Below are positions 37,175 through 47,551 of a stretch of DNA of 64,000 nt, one piece after another. Numbering within the stretch: position 1 is the stretch's first letter; the number at the start of each line of letters is the position of its first letter. Made by a program: the position numbers and the translations under genes. This stretch comes from an uncultured Pelagibacteraceae bacterium (GTDB lineage: Bacteria; Pseudomonadota; Alphaproteobacteria; Pelagibacterales; Pelagibacteraceae), in the NCBI GenBank assembly GCA_902622245.1, contig CACNPC010000005.1, positions 1 to 64,000 on the forward strand, in the 5' to 3' direction. The notes below the pieces were generated by a model. That model ran no database searches. It had not been told where the DNA came from and was given only the letters and a program-made list of their open reading frames with translations.

Positions 37175-37589
37175 TATCGTCGCTTATATCTTCGTAATCA
37201 CCATCAATGTAATTTTTGTTGTTTTCACTTTTGTATTTCTTTTTATTTTTATTTATAAATTTGCTTAATATTACTTTTCTTGTAAATGGAATTATAAGTA
37301 AAATCCCAATTATGTCAGTGGCAAAGCCTGGCAATATTAACAATAAAGCTGCAAATGCTAAAGTGGCACCTGATATTATTTCATACACCGGTATTTCATT
37401 TTTTACTAACTGGCTTAAGCCTGACTTAAGGGTGTTAAACCCCTCATATCTTGCATAAGCAACTCCGGCAACTGCAGTGGTTAAGATTAGTAAAACAGTG
37501 TTAAATGCACCTATTTGAGAACCAATTTTAATAAATAGGTAGATTTCAATAAGTGGAATTCCAATAATTAAAAGTAATGCTGTGTTCAT
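37158..37589 (-). CDS. fxsA: FxsA-family membrane protein
   Basis: A 143-aa cytoplasmic-membrane protein. The FxsA core is LIIGIPLIEIYLFIKIGSQIGAFNTV, followed by the TTAVAGVAYARYEGF loop and two further hydrophobic helices up to about residue 110. The tail is charged. In E. coli FxsA counters F-plasmid exclusion of phage T7 when overexpressed; its normal role is unknown. It sits upstream of and overlaps secB and is divergent from the Tim44-like gene 57 bases away. Confidence 0.9.
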   Translation of the reverse strand: MNTALLLIIGIPLIEIYLFIKIGSQIGAFNTVLLILTTAVAGVAYARYEGFNTLKSGLSQLVKNEIPVYEIISGATLAFAALLLILPGFATDIIGILLIIPFTRKVILSKFINKNKKKYKSENNKNYIDGDYEDISDDNDKKI

Positions 37590-37646
37590 TTGTCTATTAT
37601 TTAATTAGCAGGTTGAAATTATCAACATAGTAAATAATATAGTTAT

Positions 37647-38234
37647 ATGAGTTATAGCTTTGAATACATTGATATCATATTACTTGCAATGATTGCGGGT
37701 TTTATTTTTCTCAGATTAAGAGGAATTTTAGGTAAAAAGACTGGTTTTGAAGAAGATATAGACTCAAGTTTTGCTCATGAAGCACCTCCAACTAAACCAA
37801 CCGTAAATTTGAATGCAAGCACATTTGATGAAAATGCCAAGAAAGAATTTGTTAAAGGAGCAAGTATTGCCTATGAAACTATAATTACTAATTTTGCGAA
37901 AGGAAAATTAAAAGATATAAAATCATTATTGGACAAAAATGTATACCAGCAGTTTGAAGAAGCAATAAAAGACAGAGATGCAAAAAATTACTCATCCGAA
38001 ACAACATTCATTGGGATCAACTCAGCCGAAGTAAAAGAGCACCAACAGAATAAAAATATGTTAGAGGTGACAGTTGAATTTGTTAGCGAAATTATATCAT
38101 GTGTCAAAGACAAAGATAATAAAGTAGTTTCGGGAGATCCTGAAAAAATTAAAAAAGTATTAGATACTTGGAAGTTTTCAAAAGACAGTAGATCTACCAA
38201 CCCAAATTGGTTATTAATTGATACTCAAGCTTGA
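37647..38234 (+). CDS. Tim44-like domain membrane-anchored protein (TimA)
   Basis: A 195-aa protein with one N-terminal transmembrane helix (residues about 8-24) and a charged linker. The C-terminal Tim44-like domain, about 65-195, includes EFVKGASIAYETIITNFAKG and LLDKNVYQQFEEAI. TimA-type proteins are alphaproteobacterial relatives of mitochondrial Tim44; in Caulobacter a TimA is membrane-bound. Its molecular function is not established. The next gene, an Smr protein, overlaps by four bases. Confidence 0.86.
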   Translation: MSYSFEYIDIILLAMIAGFIFLRLRGILGKKTGFEEDIDSSFAHEAPPTKPTVNLNASTFDENAKKEFVKGASIAYETIITNFAKGKLKDIKSLLDKNVYQQFEEAIKDRDAKNYSSETTFIGINSAEVKEHQQNKNMLEVTVEFVSEIISCVKDKDNKVVSGDPEKIKKVLDTWKFSKDSRSTNPNWLLIDTQA

Positions 38235-38644
38235 CAAATAAGCTATCAGATAAAGATAAAAAAGATTGGCAAAACTTCTTAGAAAGTTCAGAGAAACTTG
38301 AGAGCAAAGAATTTGATCAGGTAAATAATAAAATAATTTCAGAAAGTTCAATCGATCTTCATGGATATACTTTAGACGAAGCTAACAAAAAAATTTCTGA
38401 ATTTCTTGAGAATTGTTATTTAAATAAAGTAAAAAAAATTAATGTGATTACTGGTAAAGGGATGAGGTCAAAAAATTTGGAAGATCCATATCAATCTAAA
38501 GACTTAAGTATCTTAAAATATTCTGTTCCTGAGTATATCAAAAATAATACTGAATTGATGAATAAAATTATTAAAATAGACTTTGAATCGGTGAACAGCC
38601 CTTCAAAAGGAAATTTTGATATATTCTTGAAAACTATAAAATAA
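38231..38644 (+). CDS. Smr/MutS2 C-terminal-like nuclease-domain protein
   Basis: A 137-aa protein with a small MutS-related (Smr) domain. The core [21 protein letters not shown] carries the conserved D-L-H-G, followed by [13 protein letters not shown] matching the T-G-x-G signature. Smr domains in other proteins nick DNA or cut mRNA on collided ribosomes. The start is probably TTG at 38231, overlapping the Tim44-like stop (TTGA). The 3' end overlaps the convergent hslU end by 11 bases. In many alphaproteobacteria Tim44, MltA, Smr and hslUV are neighbours; MltA is absent here. Confidence 0.86.
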   Translation: MTNKLSDKDKKDWQNFLESSEKLESKEFDQVNNKIISESSIDLHGYTLDEANKKISEFLENCYLNKVKKINVITGKGMRSKNLEDPYQSKDLSILKYSVPEYIKNNTELMNKIIKIDFESVNSPSKGNFDIFLKTIK

Positions 38645-40001
38645 ACTTAGAAAGATCAGTATCTTTAACTAATTGACCAATATTATCTTTTATATATTTA
38701 CCATCTACTGTAATTTTTTCTCCAGCTCTATCTGTTGCTGTGAAACTAATTTCATCTAAAACTCTTTCAATAATTGTATGCAATCTTCTTGCTCCTATAT
38801 TCTCTACTGATGAATTGACTTCGCTTGCTATATGAGCGATTGTATTTATACCGTCTTCTGTAAACTCTAAATCAACATTTTCAGTTTTTAAAAGAGCCTT
38901 ATATTGTTTTATTAAACTGTTGTCTGGCTCCTTTAATATTCTTATAAAATCCTCACTATTTAGAGCATCAAGCTCAACTCTTATTGGGAGTCTACCTTGT
39001 AGTTCAGGTAAAAGATCTGATGGTTTTGCCAATTGAAAAGCACCTGACGCAATAAATAAAATATGATCTGTCTTAACAGGTCCATATTTTGTGCTAACGG
39101 TTGTCCCCTCTATTAAAGGTAATAAATCTCTTTGAACACCTTCTCTCGAAACATCACCACCCACTCTATCTGTTCTCGCAGAAATTTTGTCAATCTCATC
39201 CAAGAAAACTATTCCGTTATTTTCTGTTGAATCTTTTGCTGATTTTATAATTTTATCTTGTTCAATAAGTTTGTCTGACTCTTCATTTATTAAAATTTCA
39301 TGAGACTCTTTAACTGACATTTTCTTTTTCTTAGGTTTTTGACCCATAGATTTTCCAAGCATGTCAGAAATATTTATCATTCCAACATTTGCACCAGGCA
39401 TTCCAGGTATCTCAAAGGATGGCATTTGATTAGACTCGCTAACAGCTATTTCAATTTCATTATCATCTAAATCTCCATCTCTTAGTCTTTTTCTAAAACT
39501 TTCTCGAGTTGCTACACTTGCTTTATTACCAACTAAAGCGTCTAATACTCGATCTTCAGCTAATTTTTGTGCTTGAGCATGAACTTCTTTTCTTTTCTTC
39601 ACTTTCTCCATTGCAATTGCAATTTCTAAAAGATCCCTAACAATTTGCTCTACATCACGTCCCACATATCCTACTTCTGTAAATCTTGTAGCTTCAACTT
39701 TTACAAACGGTGCTTCTGCTAATTTTGACAGTCTTCTCGAGATTTCAGTTTTACCAACACCAGTTGGTCCGATCATTAAAATATTTTTTGGAAGAACCTC
39801 GTCTTTCATATCATCTTCTAATGCTTGTCTTCTCCATCTATTTCGAAGAGCAATTGCAACTGCTCTTTTGGCTTTGTTTTGACCAACGACAAATCTATCT
39901 AATTCCGATACAATTTCCCTAGGTGATAATGAATTCGTTATTTTTGTTTTCTCTTTTGTAACTTTCCCTTTTGGAAATGATGTAACATTTGATTTTTCCA
40001 T
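38634..40001 (-). CDS. hslU: ATP-dependent protease ATPase subunit HslU (ClpY)
   Basis: AAA+ unfoldase that feeds substrates into HslV. It is 455 aa. The opening [33 protein letters not shown] is characteristic, with Walker [16 protein letters not shown] near 73-87 and Walker [12 protein letters not shown] near 268. An intermediate I-domain includes the charged [11 protein letters not shown] stretch. The C-terminus ends in L-S-K-F-I-L, the tail that inserts into HslV. It overlaps hslV by one base and convergent Smr by 11. Confidence 0.98.
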   Translation of the reverse strand: MEKSNVTSFPKGKVTKEKTKITNSLSPREIVSELDRFVVGQNKAKRAVAIALRNRWRRQALEDDMKDEVLPKNILMIGPTGVGKTEISRRLSKLAEAPFVKVEATRFTEVGYVGRDVEQIVRDLLEIAIAMEKVKKRKEVHAQAQKLAEDRVLDALVGNKASVATRESFRKRLRDGDLDDNEIEIAVSESNQMPSFEIPGMPGANVGMINISDMLGKSMGQKPKKKKMSVKESHEILINEESDKLIEQDKIIKSAKDSTENNGIVFLDEIDKISARTDRVGGDVSREGVQRDLLPLIEGTTVSTKYGPVKTDHILFIASGAFQLAKPSDLLPELQGRLPIRVELDALNSEDFIRILKEPDNSLIKQYKALLKTENVDLEFTEDGINTIAHIASEVNSSVENIGARRLHTIIERVLDEISFTATDRAGEKITVDGKYIKDNIGQLVKDTDLSKFIL

Positions 40002-40516
40002 TATATTTTTTCCATACTTAAATTATCATTAGTGAATACACAAATATCAGATGCAACTTTAATTGATTTTTTCGCAATTTCTTCTGCAGATAAATCAGTA
40101 TCCATTAATACTTTTGCAGCTGCTAGAGCATAATTTCCTCCAGAACCAATCCCTATAACATCACCTTCTGGCTCTAAAACATCCCCAGTTCCTGAAATTA
40201 TAAAACTTTTTTCTTTATCACCTATTGCCATTAAGGCTTCTAATCTTCTTAAATACTTGTCGGTTCTCCAATCTTTAGCTAATTCAACAGCAGCTCTTGT
40301 CAGGTTACCTGCATGCTTTTCAAGCTTTGATTCTAGTCTCTCAAATAAAGTGAGTGCGTCTGCAGTAGATCCTGCGAATCCTGCGATCACATTTCTTTTC
40401 TCAATTTTACGAACTTTTTTAGCAGTTTTCTTAATTACAGTATTACCCATACTAACTTGACCGTCACTGGCCACAACTACGTCATTATTTTTTCTTACAA
40501 GTACAATTGTTGTCAT
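40001..40516 (-). CDS. hslV: ATP-dependent protease subunit HslV (ClpQ)
   Basis: Proteasome-like threonine peptidase. It is 171 aa. It starts M-T-T-I-V-L-V-R, so Thr2 becomes the N-terminal nucleophile after Met removal. [44 protein letters not shown] and [15 protein letters not shown] follow in the normal order. Transcribed with hslU. The divergent hisB start is 90 bases away, so promoters for both directions sit in that gap. Confidence 0.98.
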   Translation of the reverse strand: MTTIVLVRKNNDVVVASDGQVSMGNTVIKKTAKKVRKIEKRNVIAGFAGSTADALTLFERLESKLEKHAGNLTRAAVELAKDWRTDKYLRRLEALMAIGDKEKSFIISGTGDVLEPEGDVIGIGSGGNYALAAAKVLMDTDLSAEEIAKKSIKVASDICVFTNDNLSMEKI

Positions 40517-40606
40517 GAACTATAAATGGATATGAATTTAAATAGTTCAAGACCAAGTTTAGTATTATTGATATAATCAAAAATACCTATATACCTAATT
40601 TAAATT

Positions 40607-41197
40607 ATGAAAAGAAAAGCAAAAATTGCCAGAAAAACAAAAGAAACCAATATTAGTGTTGACCTTAATATTGATGGTAAAGGTAAGTACAAAGTTGACA
40701 CAGGAATAGGTTTCTTAGATCACATGCTCGAACAGTTATCTAAGCACTCATCAATGGATTTAACTGTTAAAGCCAAAGGCGATACACACATTGATCTTCA
40801 TCACACAACAGAAGATACTGGAATTGCTATTGGTGAATGCTTAAAAAAAGCTTCAAAAAAATTTGTAGGTATTAAAAGATATGCTCACATCTTATTACCG
40901 ATGGATGAAACTTTAACAAGAGTTGCAATAGATGTTTCAAACAGACCATATTTAATTTGGAACGTAAAATTAAAAGTTGAAAAACTTGGTGAAATGGACA
41001 CTGAATTGTTTAAAGAATGGTTCCAAGCATTTTCACAAGCCGCTGGAATTACTTTGCACGTTGAAAATATTTATGGCGATAATAGTCATCACATTATAGA
41101 GTCTTGTTACAAAGGACTAGCTAGAACTTTAAGAGCTGCATTAGAATTGGATCCAAGAAACAAAAGTACAATTCCATCTACTAAAGGGTCTCTATAA
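40607..41197 (+). CDS. hisB: Imidazoleglycerol-phosphate dehydratase
   Basis: Sixth step of histidine synthesis. It is 196 aa, the monofunctional form without the phosphatase domain of E. coli HisB. The metal-binding motifs are [28 protein letters not shown] and [18 protein letters not shown]. It is the first gene of hisB-hisH-(lyase-like)-hisA-hisF-hisE. The 5-base gap to hisH implies cotranscription. Confidence 0.98.
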   Translation: MKRKAKIARKTKETNISVDLNIDGKGKYKVDTGIGFLDHMLEQLSKHSSMDLTVKAKGDTHIDLHHTTEDTGIAIGECLKKASKKFVGIKRYAHILLPMDETLTRVAIDVSNRPYLIWNVKLKVEKLGEMDTELFKEWFQAFSQAAGITLHVENIYGDNSHHIIESCYKGLARTLRAALELDPRNKSTIPSTKGSL

Positions 41198-41202
41198 GAT
41201 TA

Positions 41203-41829
41203 ATGGAAGTCACAATTGTTGACTATAAATCGGGCAATATTAGCTCTGTAATCAACTCCTTTAAGGAAGTTGCCAAGGATAAAGTTAATATCGAAGTAAC
41301 TTCAGATTTAAATAAAATTAAATCAAGCGACAAAGTAGTTTTACCAGGGCAGGGATCATTTAAAAGCTGTATAGACGGTTTAAATGGCATAAATGGCTTA
41401 ATAGACACTCTAAGGGAGTTTGCGTTATATAATAAAAAACCTCTCTTAGGAATTTGCGTGGGGCTTCAAATGTTTGCAGATATTGGTTACGAAGAAGTTG
41501 AAACAAAAGGATTGGGTTGGATTTCTGGTAAAGTATCTAGAATTGATAATCAGGGTGGAAAATTTAAACTTCCTCACATTGGTTGGAACCAAATAAATAT
41601 TGTTAAGGAAAGTAAAATTTTTAAAAATATAGAAAATAACTCACATATGTATTTTGTTCACAGTTATGAATTTATTCCAAATGATAATTCAGTAACTGCT
41701 GCTACAACTGATTATTCATCAAATATTGTGTGTGCAGTTGAAAAAGAAAATATATTTGGGACACAGTTTCATCCTGAAAAAAGCGATAAAACTGGCCTGA
41801 AAATAATTGATAATTTTATAAATTTATAA
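41203..41829 (+). CDS. hisH: Imidazole glycerol phosphate synthase, glutaminase subunit
   Basis: Produces ammonia from glutamine for HisF. It is 208 aa. The nucleophile Cys85 is in LGICVGLQMF, the oxyanion PGQGSF lies near 48, and the catalytic His/Glu are in FGTQFHPEKS near the C-terminus. Followed after one base by a gene that is not a histidine enzyme. Confidence 0.97.
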   Translation: MEVTIVDYKSGNISSVINSFKEVAKDKVNIEVTSDLNKIKSSDKVVLPGQGSFKSCIDGLNGINGLIDTLREFALYNKKPLLGICVGLQMFADIGYEEVETKGLGWISGKVSRIDNQGGKFKLPHIGWNQINIVKESKIFKNIENNSHMYFVHSYEFIPNDNSVTAATTDYSSNIVCAVEKENIFGTQFHPEKSDKTGLKIIDNFINL

Positions 41830-41830
41830 A

Positions 41831-42973
41831 ATGAAAAAATTTATTTTAGCGATTTTTATAAATTTATTTTGTTTTTTAAACTATGGCAATGCAAAAGTTA
41901 AATCAGAAAATATCACATTTCCAAAACATTTTTATACTGAACAAATAGAAGTTTGCCTTCCAGCAGGAAATGAAAGTTTTAAATCTAACTATACAAAAAG
42001 TAAGATTGAAAGCCTAATTACTTTGGATTGGATGAGTGAATGGGCGAAAGGAAATTCAAGAAGTGTAAATCATGAAAATTTGACAGGTCCAATGACGTTA
42101 TTTGCGGTTACCACACATACAGCTATTGGAAATAACGATAAAGATGAAATTAATTTAGCTAAAAATGTTCTAATTCAAATGGCAAAGGCAAATATCTTGT
42201 ATGACACAATAGGAAGAGAAGAATTAAAAGAAAAGCCTAGATGTTGGAAAGACGGTAATCCAGAAGCACCTTGTTGGTATCATGCTTATGAATTTGCAAG
42301 AGATGCTTTCGCAAATTACATGATTATTGCCACTTATTTAAAAGAACATTTAAGCAAAGAAGAACTAAAGATAGTAAATAAATATATAAAAAAAATGCAT
42401 AAAAAATTTATAAAACCAGAGGAATTTGCAAATAAAAAAAGAGGTTTTTATGCAATGGGAAATGGAGGAATTCCAAATTTAGTTTATGCGAGCTGGACAA
42501 ATAATAAAAAATTAGCTGCTAAAGAAATAAATTTTAGATTAAAATATATTGATAAGATATTTTATGATGATGGATATATTAATAATAATTCATTTAGAGG
42601 TTACAGAGGTTTATGGTATCACTCTTATGGATTAAATTCCGCATTAGGATATATTTATTTAGCTCATTTATGGGGTGCAAAAATTCCAAAAAAAATTATT
42701 AAAAAGGTAACGAAAGCAGCAGAGGTCCTAAATTTAGGAATTACTGATTACGAGAAATTTGCCTCAAGAAAGTTTGATGGAGATCAAAATAATAACCAAT
42801 ACAAAAAGAAAAATGCAAGAATGCATACTCATCAAGATGCATTGGCAATAGATACTTTAATGGAAATGATTACTGGTATAAAATTAGAAACAGACCCAAC
42901 TTATTTACGTAAAAGACCCAAGTCAGGTATTGATGATTTGATTGGTTTTAATGCAAACTGTGTAAAAAAATGA
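41831..42973 (+). CDS. Secreted alginate-lyase-like (alpha/alpha-toroid) protein inside the his operon
   Basis: A 380-aa exported protein with a signal peptide (cleavage around Gly19-Asn-Ala). I do not recognise the family with certainty. A helical body with repeated W/Y/H-rich motifs suggests an alpha/alpha-toroid polysaccharide lyase or hydrolase of the alginate-lyase superfamily. These include PCWYHAYEFARDAFANYM, GFYAMGNGGIPNLVYASW and NNNSFRGYRGLWYHSYGLNSALGYIYLAHLWG (the second half), then HTHQDALAIDTL. Asn, His, Arg and Tyr in the NNxSxRGxRGLWYHSY segment could be catalytic. Paired cysteines may form disulfides. It starts one base after hisH and overlaps hisA at ATGA, so it is translated with the histidine genes. 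Confidence 0.55.
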   Translation: MKKFILAIFINLFCFLNYGNAKVKSENITFPKHFYTEQIEVCLPAGNESFKSNYTKSKIESLITLDWMSEWAKGNSRSVNHENLTGPMTLFAVTTHTAIGNNDKDEINLAKNVLIQMAKANILYDTIGREELKEKPRCWKDGNPEAPCWYHAYEFARDAFANYMIIATYLKEHLSKEELKIVNKYIKKMHKKFIKPEEFANKKRGFYAMGNGGIPNLVYASWTNNKKLAAKEINFRLKYIDKIFYDDGYINNNSFRGYRGLWYHSYGLNSALGYIYLAHLWGAKIPKKIIKKVTKAAEVLNLGITDYEKFASRKFDGDQNNNQYKKKNARMHTHQDALAIDTLMEMITGIKLETDPTYLRKRPKSGIDDLIGFNANCVKK

Positions 42974-43689
42974 AAATATTCCCTGCAATAGATATTAAAG
43001 ATAAAAAGTGCGTTAGATTAATTAAAGGAGATTTTGAAAATAAAACTGAATATGAAATGTCTCCTGTAGAGCAAGCTGGAAAATATAAAGATAATGGATT
43101 TAAAAATTTACATATAGTCGATTTGGATGGCGCATTAACCGGGGAGCCAATTAACACTGATATTATTCAAGATATTATTGGAAAATTTGACCTCAAAATA
43201 GAAATAGGAGGTGGCGTAAGAAATTTTGAGACTATTCAAAAATATATTGATACTGGGGTTGAAAAAGTAATTTTGGGAAGTGCTGCTATAAAAGATAGAA
43301 GATTTTTAGAAGAAGCTTGTAATAAATTTCAAAACCAAATTGCATTAGGTTTAGATGCTAAAGATGGTCATCTTGCAATTTCAGGTTGGACAGAAGCGTC
43401 GGATAAACTGACAACTGAATATCTAAAAAAGGTAAATAATTACGGAGTTAGTAGAATTATTTACACAGATATTAATAGAGATGGAACTAAGCAAAGCCCA
43501 AATTTTGAAGAAACACAAAAAGTTGCAGATATTTCAAATTGTCCAGTGGTTATATCAGGCGGAGTCTCATCGATTAATGATATTAAAAAAGCTAAAAATT
43601 TAAATAATATCGAAGGTGTTATAGTTGGAAAAGCTATATACGATGGAGACATAAAGTTAGATGAACTTGCAAAAGAAATAGATGCTTAA
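42970..43689 (+). CDS. hisA: ProFAR isomerase HisA
   Basis: Amadori isomerase converting ProFAR to PRFAR. It is 239 aa, a half-barrel-duplicated TIM barrel. The opening [19 protein letters not shown] carries the catalytic Asp8, IEIGGGVRN the first phosphate-binding loop, and [14 protein letters not shown] the second catalytic Asp. VVISGGVSS completes it. Its start is inside the preceding lyase-like gene (ATGA); hisF overlaps by eight bases downstream. Confidence 0.98.
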   Translation: MKIFPAIDIKDKKCVRLIKGDFENKTEYEMSPVEQAGKYKDNGFKNLHIVDLDGALTGEPINTDIIQDIIGKFDLKIEIGGGVRNFETIQKYIDTGVEKVILGSAAIKDRRFLEEACNKFQNQIALGLDAKDGHLAISGWTEASDKLTTEYLKKVNNYGVSRIIYTDINRDGTKQSPNFEETQKVADISNCPVVISGGVSSINDIKKAKNLNNIEGVIVGKAIYDGDIKLDELAKEIDA

Positions 43690-44434
43690 AAATAGAATTA
43701 TACCTTGTTTAGATGTTAAAAATGGTCGTGTTGTAAAAGGTATAAACTTTGTTGACCTTAAAGATGCAGGAGATCCTGTTGAACAAGCAAAAATTTATAG
43801 TGATGGAGGAGCAGACGAAATTTGCTTTCTAGATATCACCGCTTCAAATGAAAATAGAGATACTATTTATGAAGTAGTAGAGAAAACTTCTAAGAAATGT
43901 TTTGTTCCTTTAACAGTTGGTGGTGGTGTTAGAAGTATTGATGATATTAATAAATTACTTAATTGTGGAGCTGATAAAGTATCTATAAATACAGCTGCTG
44001 TTCAAAATTCAAAAGTTGTTGAAGATAGCTCTAGAAAATTTGGATCACAGTGCATTGTTGTTGCAATTGATGCTAAAAGAAAAGATGACGGATGGGAAAT
44101 CTTTACCCATGGAGGAAGAAATCCAACTGGCATAAATGCATTAGAATTTGCTTCTAAAATGGAGAATTGTGGCGCGGGAGAGCTTCTTGTGACCTCTATG
44201 GATAAAGATGGAACTCAATCTGGATATGACATTGAATTAATGCAAAAGATATCATCCATGGTCAATATTCCAGTTATTGCATCAGGTGGAGTTGGTACAT
44301 TAGATCATTTAGTAGATGGAATAAAATCAGGAGCTAGCGCTGTTTTAGCTGCATCTATATTTCATTATGGTACTTATTCTGTAAATGAGGCTAAGCAATA
44401 TTTGGCTTCAAAAGATATACCTGTTAGAATTTAG
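43682..44434 (+). CDS. hisF: Imidazole glycerol phosphate synthase, cyclase subunit
   Basis: Uses HisH-derived ammonia to form IGP and AICAR. It is 250 aa. It starts [23 protein letters not shown] with catalytic Asp11, then [25 protein letters not shown] with the second catalytic Asp, and IASGGVGT. The AICAR by-product links to purH elsewhere in the window. HisE follows after one base. Confidence 0.98.
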   Translation: MLKNRIIPCLDVKNGRVVKGINFVDLKDAGDPVEQAKIYSDGGADEICFLDITASNENRDTIYEVVEKTSKKCFVPLTVGGGVRSIDDINKLLNCGADKVSINTAAVQNSKVVEDSSRKFGSQCIVVAIDAKRKDDGWEIFTHGGRNPTGINALEFASKMENCGAGELLVTSMDKDGTQSGYDIELMQKISSMVNIPVIASGGVGTLDHLVDGIKSGASAVLAASIFHYGTYSVNEAKQYLASKDIPVRI

Positions 44435-44435
44435 T

Positions 44436-44708
44436 ATGTTAAAAATATTAGAAGATCTCGTTACCCTTGCAAGAGAGCGAAAAAGCAATCCTGTTGAGGG
44501 CTCATATACCAATAGGCTTTTAGAAGATAAATCTTTAGCGAAAGAAAAAGTCTTAGAAGAAATAAATGAATTAATAGAAGCTGTAGAGCAAGACTCAAAT
44601 AAAATTCATGAAGCTGCAGATGTTTTATATCACTTAATTATGTATCTAGAAAAAAGTGGTATAAAAATTGAAGAAGTGATGGATGAATTAAATAGTAGAA
44701 AAAAATAA
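44436..44708 (+). CDS. hisE: Phosphoribosyl-ATP pyrophosphatase
   Basis: Second histidine step, hydrolysing phosphoribosyl-ATP. I start it at the ATG at 44436, one base after the hisF stop, giving 90 aa beginning MLKILEDLVTLARER. The longer frame from 44385 would run inside hisF. The MazG-like metal site is EKVLEEINELIEAVEQ and HEAADVLYHLIMYLEKSG. The hisI cyclohydrolase, usually adjacent or fused, is not here. Confidence 0.96.
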   Translation: MLKILEDLVTLARERKSNPVEGSYTNRLLEDKSLAKEKVLEEINELIEAVEQDSNKIHEAADVLYHLIMYLEKSGIKIEEVMDELNSRKK

Positions 44709-44710
44709 TT

Positions 44711-45976
44711 TTATAATTTACCAGGTAACCATGTTGAGAATATTGGAAATAGTATCATTAGTATTCCATAAATTATTCCTACGATTGTAAATAAAGGAAC
44801 TTCTTTGAAAGCTTTCGCTGGATTTTCTTTGATCACGCCTGCAGCTGTATAAATACCAACACATACGGGGGGTGTGATCATTCCTATACCAGCGAAGGCA
44901 ACAAAAACAACATAAAGATGAAGTAAACTCTGATTGAATGATAATGTAATAGCTGCAAAAATTGGTACAGTCAAATAAAACACAGGAACTATTTCAATAA
45001 AAGTTCCGAGTATTAAACAAATTGCTCCAAGCATTATCCAGAACAGATTTACGCTAACTCCTTTATCTGTGAAGAATGTAATAATTTTTTGAGGAGCCTG
45101 TGTGTAAGTTAAAACTACACTTAAGAATGTTGCAGTTGCTATAATTGCAAAAATTACAGCTGTTATGATTGCAGTTTCCCTTAAACAGCTAATTAAAGAT
45201 GAAAAAGTAAGTTCACGGTAAATTAAAAATCCAATTAGAACTGCATATACTCCTGCAACAGCAGCAGATTCAGATGGAGTTAGTATCCCTGCATAAATTC
45301 CACCTAAAATTATCACTGGAGTTATCAATGCTGGTAGTGCAGCTATGAAAGAACTTGCTCTTTCCTTAAAAGAAGCCTTCTCATCTGTTCTAATATGCCT
45401 GCATTTAAACAAAACTAGCAGGACCATCAAAACAAGCAGAACAAGCCCTGGAATAACACCTGCAGCAAAGGTTTTTGATACAGGCACGTTAGTTAGAGCA
45501 CTAAATAGTATTGCAGCATTAGATGGAGGTATCAATGCTTCAAGTAGAGCAGCTGAAGCTGCTAAGACGACTACGAATGGAGTTGGGTAACCTTGTTCAA
45601 TCATCTTTGGCATCATAATTGTTCCAACTGCAGTGATTGCTGCAAGTATGGAACCACAAAAAGCTGCAAAGAAACCCATTGCGATAACCATAGCAACACC
45701 TAATCCACCTGGCCAATGACCAACTAGAGTTGTTGTAAACTTAACTAATCTCGATGCGGCACCACCCTTTAGCATTGCCATCCCAGTAAAAATAAACAAT
45801 GGAACAGCGATTAGGACATGTTTTGTTAATGCGCCAAACGAAACTTGGATAAGTACTGACCAAGGTAAATTTAATCCAGCAATTGCAGCTAAAGAACTTC
45901 CTAAACCAAATACTAAAAAAATTGGAACCGATATAACTAATGTTACAAGAGAAATAATAAAAGCTAATCCAAACAT
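44711..45976 (-). CDS. dctM: TRAP transporter large permease subunit (DctM)
   Basis: A 421-aa polytopic membrane protein with about 12 hydrophobic segments, the elevator-type transport subunit. DctM marks include GLNLPWSVLIQVSFGAL, FAAFCGSILAAITAVGTIMMPKMIEQGYP, ALIPPSNAAILF and GIYAGILTPSESAAVAGVYAV. It starts right at the dctQ stop. Convergent with hisE with two bases between. Confidence 0.95.
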   Translation of the reverse strand: MFGLAFIISLVTLVISVPIFLVFGLGSSLAAIAGLNLPWSVLIQVSFGALTKHVLIAVPLFIFTGMAMLKGGAASRLVKFTTTLVGHWPGGLGVAMVIAMGFFAAFCGSILAAITAVGTIMMPKMIEQGYPTPFVVVLAASAALLEALIPPSNAAILFSALTNVPVSKTFAAGVIPGLVLLVLMVLLVLFKCRHIRTDEKASFKERASSFIAALPALITPVIILGGIYAGILTPSESAAVAGVYAVLIGFLIYRELTFSSLISCLRETAIITAVIFAIIATATFLSVVLTYTQAPQKIITFFTDKGVSVNLFWIMLGAICLILGTFIEIVPVFYLTVPIFAAITLSFNQSLLHLYVVFVAFAGIGMITPPVCVGIYTAAGVIKENPAKAFKEVPLFTIVGIIYGILMILFPIFSTWLPGKL

Positions 45977-46471
45977 TTATTCTTTCCCTAAAAGTTTTTT
46001 AAAATTATCTAAAATAAGCTCTAATGAAGTTAATGCTAAAATTAAAAACCCAACTGGAAAAGCTAAAAACATCCACCAGATAGGAATGTTAATTTCTAAT
46101 TCCATCATCTGTCCTAAATTGTAATACATTGTTGTTGCATCAACTCCTGCTTTAAAGAATACACATGCAGAAATTAACGCAATTAAATTTACTATTGTTC
46201 CAATAATATTTTTTGATTTTTCTGATAAATAGTGACTTAAAAAATCTACTTTAATATGTTGTCCTTTCTTTAATAAAGGACCAAGTAATGGAAATACTAA
46301 CCAACTCACCATTACAGGTGGTAATTCAATAAACCAAGCAAATCCTGTGCCTGTGATAAATCTTGTTGTGGCGCTTAATGCTAAAGCTGCCACCATTAAA
46401 AAGACGATGAACATTGCGAGCGAAATTGCAGCTTTTGCTAGCAAATTATTAATAGCTCGCAATGCCCTCAT
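45977..46471 (-). CDS. dctQ: TRAP transporter small permease subunit (DctQ)
   Basis: A 164-aa protein with four transmembrane helices. The FAWFIELPPVMVSWLVFPLLGPLLKKGQHIKVDFLSHYL core is the DctQ signature. It bridges the binding protein and DctM. It is 28 bases after dctP and 0 bases before dctM, so one P-Q-M operon. Confidence 0.93.
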   Translation of the reverse strand: MRALRAINNLLAKAAISLAMFIVFLMVAALALSATTRFITGTGFAWFIELPPVMVSWLVFPLLGPLLKKGQHIKVDFLSHYLSEKSKNIIGTIVNLIALISACVFFKAGVDATTMYYNLGQMMELEINIPIWWMFLAFPVGFLILALTSLELILDNFKKLLGKE

Positions 46472-46499
46472 AATCTTTTTAGAAAAAGTTTAACTTCTT

Positions 46500-47516
46500 C
46501 TAATTACTCTTAGCATATGCTTGTGCTGCTTCTAAAGCGTCAGCATCAATCATTTTAGCCATTGCTGGCATTACTTCATCTTTCATAAGCTTATCAAACT
46601 TAGCTTTTTCAGCTCCTGAAAGCGTAGTAACAACTCCGCCTCTTTCTTGGAATTTTTTAAGAGTACTTTCTCCAGTATCCATAATTAAGTCAGTTGATCT
46701 TTTTCCAATTTCTTTTCCAACATCCATTATGATTTTTTGTAAGTCCGGAGACAGACTATTAAACCAAGTTGAGTTAGCCATAATATATGCATCAGCATAA
46801 TATTGATAAGGCTTTTGAGCGTATTTTAAAAACTCCCACCAGCTATATGCTTCAATACTTCCTGGAGGACTGTTTATTGTATCAATCATTCCTGTTTGTA
46901 AAGAAGTATAAACTTCTCCAGTAGGCAGAGATACTCTGTTTGCTCCTAAAGCATCCCACATTGGTTCTTCACTTTTTAATAGTCTTCTAGCCTTAAGACC
47001 TTTCATAGCATCGATACCAGTTAACTCTTTAGCACTTGAAAAAGTCATTACAGGTCCAACTGGGTTGTACATTACTAAAGTTGAATTAGTTTTTTTTGTT
47101 AATTCACCCCAAATTTCTTTTCCTTTAGGTGAATTTTGAAAAAAACCTCTTTGTTGTTCCCATGAATTAAACAAACCTGGGAATGAAGCAACATTAAAGT
47201 TTTTATTAATTGGTGGAAAACTTACGACACCAACAATTCCTCCAAGTTCAACTGCACCAGAAGTTACCGCTCCCATTACTTCTCTAATTCCAAATAATTG
47301 TTTAGATGGATAAACTTCGATCTTTAATTTTCCTTTTGCTCTTTTATTAACTTCATCTGCAAAAATTTGTGCATGTTTTGCACTGTGGTGTTTCGGACTC
47401 CAGTGAACAGATAATCGTCCAACTATCTCTGAAAAAGCAGCTGTTGAAGTAAGAACAAACGAAAAAATAAATGTTAAGCTAATAATAGTTTTATAAATTG
47501 ATTTAAATTTATTCAT
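46500..47516 (-). CDS. dctP: TRAP transporter periplasmic substrate-binding protein (DctP)
   Basis: A 338-aa exported solute receptor, with a signal peptide cleaved after about Ser29 (A-F-S). The core has HWSPKHHSAKHAQIFADEVNKRAKGKLKIEVYPSKQLFG, GIDAMKGLKARRLLKSEEPMWDALGANRVSLPTGEVYTSLQTGMIDTINSPPGSI. The Arg in KARR is the usual carboxylate-binding residue, so the ligand is probably an organic acid. The exact acid (dicarboxylate, hydroxy or keto acid, taurine-like) is not decidable. A GAGAGG ribosome-binding site sits just before the start. Confidence 0.93.
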   Translation of the reverse strand: MNKFKSIYKTIISLTFIFSFVLTSTAAFSEIVGRLSVHWSPKHHSAKHAQIFADEVNKRAKGKLKIEVYPSKQLFGIREVMGAVTSGAVELGGIVGVVSFPPINKNFNVASFPGLFNSWEQQRGFFQNSPKGKEIWGELTKKTNSTLVMYNPVGPVMTFSSAKELTGIDAMKGLKARRLLKSEEPMWDALGANRVSLPTGEVYTSLQTGMIDTINSPPGSIEAYSWWEFLKYAQKPYQYYADAYIMANSTWFNSLSPDLQKIIMDVGKEIGKRSTDLIMDTGESTLKKFQERGGVVTTLSGAEKAKFDKLMKDEVMPAMAKMIDADALEAAQAYAKSN

Positions 47517-47551
47517 TTTTCCTCTCTTTTTTTTAAAATTGATCTTATTAG

